NCBI GenBank assembly: GCA_015075375.1
Contig: JABTUM010000001.1
Coordinates: 987,201-1,051,200, forward strand
From: Planctomycetota bacterium
GTDB taxonomy: Bacteria > Planctomycetota > SZUA-567 > H5-PLA8
Length of the DNA: 64,000 nucleotides
Direction of reading: 5' to 3'
Below, in pieces: positions 50,553 to 58,058 of the stretch. Both the position numbers and the translations under genes were made by a program. Positions within the stretch are counted from its first letter, which is position 1; every line of letters begins with the position of its first letter. The notes beneath the pieces were generated by a model. That model did not search any database. It saw only the letters and a program-made list of their open reading frames with translations, and had not been told where the DNA came from.

Positions 50553-52202
50553 TCAGTCGCCTTCGCGGAAGCGCTGCGCGATGGGCATGCGCCGCCCGCA
50601 ACCGAAGGCCTTGATCGTCACGCGCAGGCCGGGAGCGGCCTGGCGGCGCTTGTACTCGTTGAAGTCCACCAGGCGGATCACGCGCCGCACGGTCTCGAAT
50701 TCGAAGCCCAGTGCGACGATCTGCTCCAGGCTCTTATGTTCCTCGATGAAGGCCTTGAGGATGCCGTCGAGGATCTCGTAGGGCGGGAGGCTGTCCTGGT
50801 CGGTCTGATTGGGACGCAGTTCGGCCGAGGGCGCTTTGACGATGGAGCGTTCGGGAATGGGCGGCTTGTCGGGCCGGGCCGCGTTGAGGTGCCGGGCCAG
50901 CTTGTAGACGGTGGTCTTGTACAGGTCGCTGATCGCGGCGAGCCCGCCGCACATGTCGCCGTAGAGCGTGCAGTAGCCGGTGGCCAGTTCGCTCTTGTTG
51001 CCCGTCGTCAGCAGCAGATGTCCCAGCTTGTTGGAGAGGGCCATCATGTAGACGCCGCGGATGCGCGCCTGCATGTTCTCTTCGGTGACGTCTTCGGGAC
51101 GGCCTTCGAAAACCGGCGCCAGGTTGCGCTTGAAGCTCTCGAACGGCTCGGCAATGGAGACGACGTGGAAGGCGATGCCGAGGCGCTCGGCGATTTCCTT
51201 GGCGTCCTCCAGGCTCTCGGGGCTGTTGAACGGGCCGGGCATGGCGACGCCGATGACGTTGTCGGGCCCGTAGGCTTCCGCGGCGAGCGCGGCCATCAAG
51301 GCGGAGTCGATCCCGCCGCTGAGTCCCAGCACGGCGCCGTCGAAGCCGCACTTGTTGGCGTAATCGCGCATGCCCATCACGAGCGCCGCGTGCAGTTCTT
51401 CCTCGTCGGAAAGGCGCGCGGTGGCTTCGCCTTCGTAGGTTTCCAGATCGAGGAGCGTGACGCCTTCCTGGAACGCCGGTCCGCGCGCGCAGAGTTTGCC
51501 GCGGTCGTCGAAGCCCATGGAGCGCCCATCGAAAAGCAGTTCGTCGTTCCCGCCCACTTGGTTGCAGTACAGGATCGGAACGCGGTGCTTGCGCGAGAGG
51601 CTGGAGAGCATCGCCTCCTTCACCGCCTGCTTGCCGATGTTGTAGGGACTGGCCGAGATGTTGACGATGAGGTCGGCGCCTTGCTGGACGAGTTCTTCGA
51701 TCGGGTCGCGGTCGTAGAGGCGGCGCTGCCAGAAATCCTTGTCGTTCCAGGCGTCCTCGCAGACGCTCAAACCCAGCCGCACGCCCTTGAAATCGACGCA
51801 AGTGGGTTGTTCGCCGGCCTGGAAATAGCGCGCTTCGTCGAAGACGTCGTAGGTCGGGAGCAGCACCTTGCGGCCGATGGCGAGAAACTCGCCTTCGACC
51901 AGAAGCCCGACGCTGTTGTAACGCTGGTGGCCGACGCCATCGTAGCGCCGCGAGATGAAGCCGAGGACGCAGGGCAGCCCCTTGAGCGCGTGCTTGAGTT
52001 TGTCGAGGGCGCGGTCCTGGGCATCGAGAAAAGCCTGTTTCTCGAGCAAATCCTTGGGCGGATACCCGGTGAGGCAGAGTTCCGGAAAGATGGTGAGTTC
52101 GGCGCCCTGCGACCGGGCTTCGACGGCGGCGCGGACGATCTTCTGCGCCGTGCCGGCGAAATCGCCGATGGTGGGATCGATCTGGGCCAAGGCGACCTTC
52201 AT
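50553..52202 (-). CDS. nadE: Glutamine-dependent NAD+ synthetase
   Basis: Makes NAD+ from nicotinate adenine dinucleotide, ATP and glutamine in the cytoplasm. The 549-residue protein starts at ATG 52202 (MKVALAQIDPTIGDF). The N-terminal CN-hydrolase (glutaminase) domain has the Glu-Lys-Cys triad: FPELCLTGYP, RKVLLPTYDVFDEARYF and LSVCEDAW. The synthetase domain shows the P-loop-like LGLSGGIDSALMAALA and LLTTGNKSELATGY. Lengths and motifs match bacterial NadE of the two-domain type. The start overlaps the stop of the nicotinamidase-like gene by ATGA, so nicotinamide deamidation and NAD synthesis are produced together. Confidence 0.96.
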   Translation of the reverse strand: MKVALAQIDPTIGDFAGTAQKIVRAAVEARSQGAELTIFPELCLTGYPPKDLLEKQAFLDAQDRALDKLKHALKGLPCVLGFISRRYDGVGHQRYNSVGLLVEGEFLAIGRKVLLPTYDVFDEARYFQAGEQPTCVDFKGVRLGLSVCEDAWNDKDFWQRRLYDRDPIEELVQQGADLIVNISASPYNIGKQAVKEAMLSSLSRKHRVPILYCNQVGGNDELLFDGRSMGFDDRGKLCARGPAFQEGVTLLDLETYEGEATARLSDEEELHAALVMGMRDYANKCGFDGAVLGLSGGIDSALMAALAAEAYGPDNVIGVAMPGPFNSPESLEDAKEIAERLGIAFHVVSIAEPFESFKRNLAPVFEGRPEDVTEENMQARIRGVYMMALSNKLGHLLLTTGNKSELATGYCTLYGDMCGGLAAISDLYKTTVYKLARHLNAARPDKPPIPERSIVKAPSAELRPNQTDQDSLPPYEILDGILKAFIEEHKSLEQIVALGFEFETVRRVIRLVDFNEYKRRQAAPGLRVTIKAFGCGRRMPIAQRFREGD

Positions 52203-52876
52203 GACGCGGGCCTTTCGAGCCGTGCCTGCTTTTTCGTCCACTCCGCCATGCGCTGCAAGACCTCTTCGGTCTTGGCGAAGCGCACGCCGCGCCGGGCCAG
52301 TTGGCCCTTGACCTCAGGCACTCGGTTGTCGTCCAGCGTGGCCGAGGCGTCCTCGATCACGGTAACTTCCAGCATCTGCGTTCGGGCGCTCAAGGCGGAC
52401 TGGCACAGATCGTACTCGAAGAGCGCGCCGTACAAAATCAGTTCCCTCGCGCCGAAGCTGCGCATGATCTCCCGCGCGGCCGGGTTCTCGAACAAATCGA
52501 AGCCCTGCTTCTCGAGGATCAACTGTCCGGCGTGCTCGAGCAGTTCCCCGATTTTGGGCCACGGATTGCGCCGGCCGTGCGCCGGGATGATGGGCGCATG
52601 CCGCCGGGAGGCCTCCACGAGCTTTCGTTGTCCCTGCGTACCGGCCAGCGCATGCGGCGGCAGACTTTGGGCCGCAAACTCCGCGTCGCCCGGTTCGTGG
52701 CGGTCGCACGCCGAAACCGTGGGGAACGCGTGCCGCTGAAGATCCTTGTGCAACACGCCGATCTGGGCGCGAACGCGTTCGCGCTGCGTCACCGGCACCA
52801 CGGCCTCATACCCGAGAAAGTCCTCGAGGACGTTCACGTCCAGGAGCAGGAAGGGCGCGGTGCGCGTGGCTGGCAT
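52199..52876 (-). CDS. Nicotinamidase-like isochorismatase-fold hydrolase
   Basis: A 225-residue cysteine hydrolase, probably converting nicotinamide to nicotinate in NAD salvage. The catalytic Asp13 (LLLDVNVLEDF), Lys123 (LILEKQGFDLF) and Cys158 (YGALFEYDLC) are placed as in PncA. Metal-binding positions are suggested by CDRHEPGDAEF (Asp58, His60) and SLPPHALAGTQG (His75). The sequence departs from textbook nicotinamidases around the active site (EYDLC rather than TDYC), so another amide substrate is possible. Its ATGA overlap with nadE supports a role in NAD salvage. It lies 22 bases downstream of clpP. Confidence 0.6.
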   Translation of the reverse strand: MPATRTAPFLLLDVNVLEDFLGYEAVVPVTQRERVRAQIGVLHKDLQRHAFPTVSACDRHEPGDAEFAAQSLPPHALAGTQGQRKLVEASRRHAPIIPAHGRRNPWPKIGELLEHAGQLILEKQGFDLFENPAAREIMRSFGARELILYGALFEYDLCQSALSARTQMLEVTVIEDASATLDDNRVPEVKGQLARRGVRFAKTEEVLQRMAEWTKKQARLERPAS

Positions 52877-52898
52877 GGCGTGATCTGCCCGAAGGCGG

Positions 52899-53522
52899 CT
52901 ACTTCATCTCCTTGCGCTCTTTGATCACTTTGTCGACCAGCCCGTATTCGAGCGCCTGGACGGCATCGAGCCAGAAATCGCGGTTCGAATCGTCCTGAAT
53001 CTTGTCCGCGTCCCTGCCGGTGCATTCGGCGACGATCTCGGCGTAGCGCCGGCGCGTGCGCAGGATCTCTTTCGCGGTGATCTCCATGTCGCTGGCCTGG
53101 CCGTAGCTTTGCGTCGAGGGCTGGTGCAGGAGGAAGCGCGAATGCGGCAGCACGTAGCGCTGGCCCTTTTCGCCGCCCAGATAGATCAGGACGGCCGCCG
53201 AGGCGCACAAGCCCGCGCAGAGCGTGCGGATCGGGCAACTGATGAAGCGCATCATGTCGTAGATGCCGAAGCCGCTGTCGGCGCTGCCGCCGGGCGAATT
53301 GACGATGACCGTGATTTCTTTATCCGCGTCGTCGTGTTCCAAGTAGAGGAGCCGCGCGCAGACGCTGGCATACATCTTGTCCGAGACCGGACCTTGGACG
53401 AAGATCGTGCGCGCCTTGAGCAGTTTGCTTTCGAGCGCTTCGGGGCCTTTGCTCTTGCCCTTCTCTTCGTCTTCCTCGTCGGCCATGAGGTGCTGCCAAT
53501 TCTTCGGGTCCAGGTCGCTCAC
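52899..53522 (-). CDS. clpP: ATP-dependent Clp protease proteolytic subunit
   Basis: A 207-residue serine peptidase that forms the ClpP barrel. GTG 53522 is chosen because AAGGAG lies 6 bases upstream; a TTG at 53528 is the only other option. The catalytic triad is visible as GLCASAAVL (Ser108), RFLLHQP (His133) and SNRDFWLDAVQALEYGLVD (Asp182). The N-terminal about 30 residues are acidic and unusual, perhaps a longer propeptide or docking tail. The Ser region GLCASAAVLIYLGG differs slightly from the usual G.ASM. Cognate ATPases are not adjacent; a ClpS adaptor is present at 13530-13892. It is the first gene of the clpP-nicotinamidase-nadE run. Confidence 0.9.
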   Translation of the reverse strand: MSDLDPKNWQHLMADEEDEEKGKSKGPEALESKLLKARTIFVQGPVSDKMYASVCARLLYLEHDDADKEITVIVNSPGGSADSGFGIYDMMRFISCPIRTLCAGLCASAAVLIYLGGEKGQRYVLPHSRFLLHQPSTQSYGQASDMEITAKEILRTRRRYAEIVAECTGRDADKIQDDSNRDFWLDAVQALEYGLVDKVIKERKEMK

Positions 53523-53841
53523 GGACAACTCCTTTAGCTTTAATCCCTTAGGTTGAAGCCGGGCGTTCTCTGCCCACCCCGATGCTTACCGGAAGAACGC
53601 GTTATCGTGCATTTTTTCGAATCCGTCTCGTGGAGATCCAACCCACGCGCACGAACCCCAGCCATGCCCCCAAACATCCGACCGATCCCAACGCACGTCA
53701 AGTTCCTTCCGACGTTTACACCTGCGGCCGGGCCCGGAACCGTTCGGTTGGCGCTCCATGGCCCAACTCCAATCGCCGTGAAGCCACTGGCCGAGCGGCC
53801 GCGGCGCGCATAAGTTGGCGGTTCGCTTCCGGAGCGCGAAT
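53523..53841. other. Intergenic region between clpP and the GH105-like gene
   Basis: A divergent spacer that should hold the promoters of both genes, but I could not find a convincing -35/-10 pair. GGAG at 53831-53834 is the ribosome site for ATG 53842. Short open frames here have no ribosome sites and unlikely composition. Confidence 0.35.
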
Positions 53842-55209
53842 ATGCCGCTGCAACGCCTGCCGCTACAGAGTTCATCGCCCGCCGCCGCGCTGCCCGAAGG
53901 CTCGATGAGCCTGGCCGGACTGCCGGTCCTGCGCGCGCCGCTGGATCTTAAACTGGCGGCGCAGGCGGCGCCTGCCGATGGGCAGCTCGTGCTGGTCGTC
54001 GGCCTCGACTGCCGGTATGAGGCTGCCGTCGAACTCTCCGCACCGTGGGCCGGATGGCGCACGCGCGTGGACGCTTCGTTCGTCAGCGTGGCCCAGCGTC
54101 TTTACATCGATGTGCCGGGCGCGGTGCTGGCCGGGCTGAACCGCGAATCGCTCTCGCTGGCGGTACAGGCCGAAGCGCCGCTGCATTTCATCGCGCCCAC
54201 GGCGGATGCGCCGGGGCTGACGCCGCAGATCTTGCAAGGGCGCGCGGACGATCCGGCCGCCGCGGCGCTGGACCGCTTGGCCGAAGGCGCCGTCGCGCCT
54301 TTCGGCTGGATGGGCGGCTGCGTCGCCGATGCGCTCCAGGTTCTGCATCGCGCTACCGGCGAAGCGCGCTATCTTGCGGCCCTGGATGCGTTCTTCGCGA
54401 GATACCTGCACGGCTCCGATCTGGTTCACGACAATCCGCGCAGCGTGCGCCTGGTCAACGAGCTCGAAACGATCGAGGCTTCGCTGCCCATCGCCGCCTT
54501 GGCGCGGCGGCACCCGGAACATCCCGCGCTGGCATGCGCCACCCGGCTCTGGGCGCAGAAGCGTAAGCCCGACGGCACGGTGCGCGACCACAGCGATACG
54601 GCCGAAGCGTGCTACACCGTCGCCTACCCGATGCTGGTTCTCGGCGCTCAGCGCGGCGACGCGGACTTGATCGAAGGAGCGTGGCGGCAACTGCGCCGCC
54701 GCCGCGAAGTGCTGGTTCACGAAGGCGACCTGTACCTGCGGCATCACGAGGGCAACCGCGGATTCCGCAACTGGACGCGCGGGATATGCTGGTACCTGCT
54801 GGGCCTGACGCGCACGCTGCTGGCCGCGCGCGAAGCCGGTCTGGAACTCCCGGAGGACCTGCGCGCCCATCTGGCCGAACGCGCGGAATGGATCGCCGTG
54901 CGCCAGCGCACCGATGGACTCTGGGACAACTTCCTCGACGAAGACGGGCCGCCGCCCGACACCTCGGGAAGCTGCGGCATCGCCGCCGCGCTTACACTGG
55001 CCTCGAAAGCCGGATTGATCGAACGCGCATTCCGCCCGCTGGCTCAGCGCACCTTCGCCGGAGCATCCGAACGCCTGAGGCCCGACGGTTATCTCGGAGG
55101 CGTCGCGCCCAACAACAAGCGCGGCGAGGAGCATCAGCACACCGACAGGCGAACCTGCGAGCCCTTTGCGCTGGGCCTGTTCGGACAGTTGGCGGCGGCG
55201 TTGCGATAG
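53842..55209 (+). CDS. GH88/GH105-like glycoside hydrolase (unsaturated uronyl hydrolase type)
   Basis: A 455-residue protein with an N-terminal beta-rich region of about 130 residues and a C-terminal (alpha/alpha)6-barrel resembling GH105/GH88 unsaturated rhamnogalacturonyl or glucuronyl hydrolases. Helical repeats show APFGWMGGCVADALQVLHRA, WTRGICWYLLGLTRTLLAA, RTDGLWDNFLDEDGPPPDTS and SGSCGIAAALTLAS, the last a signature of this group. Candidate acidic residues are the Asp in GGCVADAL and in HSDTAEACY. No signal peptide is seen. ATG 53842 follows GGAG by 7 bases. The exact unsaturated uronide is unknown. It is a single-gene unit. Confidence 0.68.
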   Translation: MPLQRLPLQSSSPAAALPEGSMSLAGLPVLRAPLDLKLAAQAAPADGQLVLVVGLDCRYEAAVELSAPWAGWRTRVDASFVSVAQRLYIDVPGAVLAGLNRESLSLAVQAEAPLHFIAPTADAPGLTPQILQGRADDPAAAALDRLAEGAVAPFGWMGGCVADALQVLHRATGEARYLAALDAFFARYLHGSDLVHDNPRSVRLVNELETIEASLPIAALARRHPEHPALACATRLWAQKRKPDGTVRDHSDTAEACYTVAYPMLVLGAQRGDADLIEGAWRQLRRRREVLVHEGDLYLRHHEGNRGFRNWTRGICWYLLGLTRTLLAAREAGLELPEDLRAHLAERAEWIAVRQRTDGLWDNFLDEDGPPPDTSGSCGIAAALTLASKAGLIERAFRPLAQRTFAGASERLRPDGYLGGVAPNNKRGEEHQHTDRRTCEPFALGLFGQLAAALR

Positions 55210-55258
55210 GCCGCGGCCGCTGCGGCGAAAACCATACCGGTGCACCCTTCTACGCGAG

Positions 55259-56191
55259 CTATTTGGCAAACACCGGCTTCAGGCGCTCGATATTCTCCTT
55301 CATCAGCGTGAAGTAATCTTTCCCCTTCAATAGGCCGCCCGGATAGCAGACGGCGACCTCCAATCCGAATTCGTCCTTCAAGCGCTTGGCAATTTCAGGC
55401 TTGGGTTCGGCTTCCCAGACCATGTATTTCGCGGGATGCTGCTTGAGTAGCGCGCCTAGCTCCTGGAGCGCCTTGTCGTCCGGCATCTCGTGCGGTTCGA
55501 AGTGCACGGCCCGGTAGTTCCATTTGTAGCGGCGGGCCAGGTAATCGAAAACGGGGTGGCTGCCGACAACCGGTACGCCGGCGTTTTCCTGCATCAACCC
55601 GGTCCAGGCCGCGTGCAGCGCTTCGAGGTCCTGGTTCAGGGCCTCGAACCCCGGCTTGAAATCCGGTGCGTGATCGGGCCAGCGCTTTACGAAGGCGTCG
55701 TACGCCGCGCGTGCTTGCAACTTCGCTTGAAGCGGGTCGAGCCAAGTGATGCCGATGAAGCCGGTGTGCGTGTGTTCGCCCTCCGGGCCGTGGCTGTGCG
55801 TAACGGCCTCGGGGAGTGCGATGAAGTCGGCTTTGAACGCATGAGCGGTATCGACGAGTTTCGATTCGGGCAGCGAAACGCGCGCCACCCACTTGTCGTA
55901 TCCGGCGCCGTTGAGCAGGATCAGATCGGCGTGCTGGAAAGTCTGAAGGGCCGTGTCGTCGGGCTGCCAGAATTCGGGGTCTTCATCGCCCGTGTGCGGG
56001 AAGACCACCTTGACCTGCCCGCCGCCGATGCGTTCGGCAAAGACGCGCAACGGGTCGTTGGTCACGCATGCCGTATGCGCTCCATCTTCGTGGGCGTGGG
56101 TCTTTCCCGCTTCCGGCTTGCCGCCCCCCCCGCAGGCCGCGAGGGCCGCGAGCACCGCCAGGATGGCCACGAATGGCGCGAACCGGTTCAT
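55259..56191 (-). CDS. Metal-binding ABC transporter lipoprotein (TroA/ZnuA-like)
   Basis: A 310-residue substrate-binding lipoprotein with lipobox LAAC (Cys20) and a Gly-rich start. It is His-rich: THAHEDGAHTAC near the N-terminus and HSHGPEGEHTHTGF in the middle. The TroA fold is supported by HADLILLNGAGYDKWV, the Asp/His in TWLDPLQAKLQA, and GSHPVFDYLARRYKW. These features point to Zn or Mn. It is the last gene of an operon whose permease is an FtsX/MacB-type protein, not a ZnuB-type permease, so the usual ZnuABC partners are missing here. No Zur-like palindrome was found upstream. Confidence 0.82.
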   Translation of the reverse strand: MNRFAPFVAILAVLAALAACGGGGKPEAGKTHAHEDGAHTACVTNDPLRVFAERIGGGQVKVVFPHTGDEDPEFWQPDDTALQTFQHADLILLNGAGYDKWVARVSLPESKLVDTAHAFKADFIALPEAVTHSHGPEGEHTHTGFIGITWLDPLQAKLQARAAYDAFVKRWPDHAPDFKPGFEALNQDLEALHAAWTGLMQENAGVPVVGSHPVFDYLARRYKWNYRAVHFEPHEMPDDKALQELGALLKQHPAKYMVWEAEPKPEIAKRLKDEFGLEVAVCYPGGLLKGKDYFTLMKENIERLKPVFAK

Positions 56192-56220
56192 GCCAGGGCT
56201 CCGGGTTCCCCCTGCCTCCG

Positions 56221-57396
56221 TTACGAAAGCAGCCAGCGCGTGAGCGGCGCCTCCAAGGCGACCATAAGTCCGGCTGCGAGAGCCGCAAGTGTTAAACTCA
56301 GTACAAAAATAATACCGAGTTCCGCGGCCATCGCCAAGGCCACGGTACCGCGCCGGCAGCCCAGCCGGAAGAGCGTTTCGCGCTCCCGCGCGCGCAGGCG
56401 CAGCGAGAGCCATACCGTCAGGGCCAAAAAGCCGGCCGTCGCCAGCGCCACCAGCGCGAAGTTGGCGTCGAAGAAGCGTTTGGCCTTGAAGACCAGCCCC
56501 AGCAGACCCTCGATTTCCGCGACCGGTACGCGCAACTGTACGCGCTCGTGGCGTTCGTAACGGCCGCGCAGCAGCGCCGCCGCTTTCGCGTCGGGCGGAA
56601 CGACCAGAACCGCACCCAGCGGAAACGTGTCCTCGTCGCCGTGAAAATGGAAGCTCGCGATATTCGCTTCGGTAATCTCGGTGTACGCGGTCAGCGCCGC
56701 GTTGGCGACGACGTTGCCGTCCTCTCGCTTCAGAATCGTGCCGGGCTCGGCATTCTTGACCACATCGGTATGCCCGTGGCCGAGTCCTTGCGCGATCCAG
56801 ACGGTGCGCAGGTCGGCGAAGACGGCGTCGTCATCCGGCGAGCCCGACGGCGCGAGCACGCCGGTAACGCGAAGCTTCAGCGGATACGCGCCGGCCAGAT
56901 CGAGCACGTTCTCGGGATCGGTCAGCAGCGCGCCGCCGGGCTGGACGCCGAGTCTGCGCGCGGCGGCGGCGCCGACGACGCAATCACCCAGCCGCAGCGG
57001 CAGATGCCCTGCGGCCGTCTCCAGGCCGCGAAAGTAAAAGTAATCGAGGGAGGTGCCCACCAGCGGCGCGCCTTGAGCCGTGAAGCGCGCGTAGAGCGGA
57101 ATGGCGAGCCCGAGTTCCTCTTCGCGCAGCCTTTTCGCGTCGCCGGCCTGCAAACCCGGCGGCGCCGCGCCACGGAAGTAAAGCGCGTGGAGCACGAGGT
57201 CGTAGCGGCTGCCGCGCGCGCCGGCCACCAGCGGCGTGGAATGCGCCCGCGCCATCAACTGTTCCGAATAGCGCTGCACCAGCATCTGTACGGCCAGCGG
57301 CAATCCCACCGTCAGCGTGACACAGGCCACCAGCAGCGCGGTCTGAAGCCGGTGGTGAAGCACGTAACGCCAAGCGAGAAAGAGCGGGCCGCTCAT
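56221..57396 (-). CDS. FtsX/MacB-type ABC transporter permease with His-rich periplasmic domain
   Basis: A 391-residue membrane subunit with one N-terminal helix (about 17-39), a large periplasmic domain and three C-terminal helices, the FtsX/LolC/MacB topology (ARERETLFRLGCRRGTVAL between helices). The periplasmic domain carries His motifs GHGHTD (206-211) and FHFHGDED (249-256), suggesting that metal is handled here. It overlaps the ATPase gene by ATGA (57393-57396) and precedes the metal-binding lipoprotein by 29 bases. The family normally does lipoprotein release or peptide efflux; a role in metal uptake or release is inferred from context and the His motifs. Confidence 0.75.
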   Translation of the reverse strand: MSGPLFLAWRYVLHHRLQTALLVACVTLTVGLPLAVQMLVQRYSEQLMARAHSTPLVAGARGSRYDLVLHALYFRGAAPPGLQAGDAKRLREEELGLAIPLYARFTAQGAPLVGTSLDYFYFRGLETAAGHLPLRLGDCVVGAAAARRLGVQPGGALLTDPENVLDLAGAYPLKLRVTGVLAPSGSPDDDAVFADLRTVWIAQGLGHGHTDVVKNAEPGTILKREDGNVVANAALTAYTEITEANIASFHFHGDEDTFPLGAVLVVPPDAKAAALLRGRYERHERVQLRVPVAEIEGLLGLVFKAKRFFDANFALVALATAGFLALTVWLSLRLRARERETLFRLGCRRGTVALAMAAELGIIFVLSLTLAALAAGLMVALEAPLTRWLLS

Positions 57397-58058
57397 GCGT
57401 GCGCACTCCCGGCCACCGCGCCAAGATCGACGACGCGCGGGAAGCGATCCAACAGGCTACGGTCATGCGTAACCGCGATCAGCGTCGCGTTGCGCTCACG
57501 GCCCAGCCGCAGGAGCAGATCGAGCGCCTGCCGGCCCGAGGCCGGATCCAGGTTGCCCGTGGGTTCGTCGGCCAGAATCAGGGCCGGCTGGGCGATCAGC
57601 GCGCGGCAAAGTGCGACGCGCTGGCGTTCGCCTTGCGAAAGCGCGTCGACGCGGCGGCGGAGTTTGTCCTGTAAGCCAACCTCGGAGGCCAGCGCCCGAA
57701 CCGCTTCGAGCGGCGGCGGCGCGCCGAGGCTGGGGTTGATCCGGTACGGCAGGCGGATGTTCTCGGCCACGTCGAGGTAATCGAGCAATTCGAAGGTCTG
57801 AAAGACGAAGCCGATGCGTTGGGCCCGGAAATCGCGCCGCGCCGCATCGTTCAAGCCGGTCAGTTCGCGGCCGTCGACGCGAATCGTGCCGCGCTGCGGC
57901 GCCGCGATCCCCGCCAGGAGGTTCAAGAGCGTCGATTTGCCGCAACCGCTGGGGCCGATCACCGCGACGGCTTCGCCCGCAGCCGCGTCGAAGGCGGGGA
58001 GTTCCAGGGCCCAGGCTTCACCCGGATACGCGAAGCGTACGCCGCGCAATTCGATCAT
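57393..58058 (-). CDS. ABC transporter ATP-binding protein (LolD/MacB type)
   Basis: A 221-residue ATPase: Walker A GPSGCGKST, Q-loop VFQTFEL, ABC signature LSQGERQRV, Walker B ALILADEPTG, D-loop and H-loop VTHD are all present in order. The sequence type matches LolD/MacB-like energisers, which pair with FtsX-like permeases, in keeping with the gene immediately downstream. It overlaps both neighbours by ATGA, so the three genes are tightly coupled. Confidence 0.93.
   Translation of the reverse strand: MIELRGVRFAYPGEAWALELPAFDAAAGEAVAVIGPSGCGKSTLLNLLAGIAAPQRGTIRVDGRELTGLNDAARRDFRAQRIGFVFQTFELLDYLDVAENIRLPYRINPSLGAPPPLEAVRALASEVGLQDKLRRRVDALSQGERQRVALCRALIAQPALILADEPTGNLDPASGRQALDLLLRLGRERNATLIAVTHDRSLLDRFPRVVDLGAVAGSAHA

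Noticed and set aside
50736..52739. Very long open frame on the + strand, antisense to nadE and the nicotinamidase-like gene
   Set aside because: No motifs, no ribosome site, and composition expected for antisense of a GC-rich gene; the minus-strand genes have clear catalytic motifs and coupled starts.
53553..53813. 86-codon frame upstream of the GH105-like gene
   Set aside because: Pro/Arg-rich, no ribosome site; probably spurious in a regulatory spacer.
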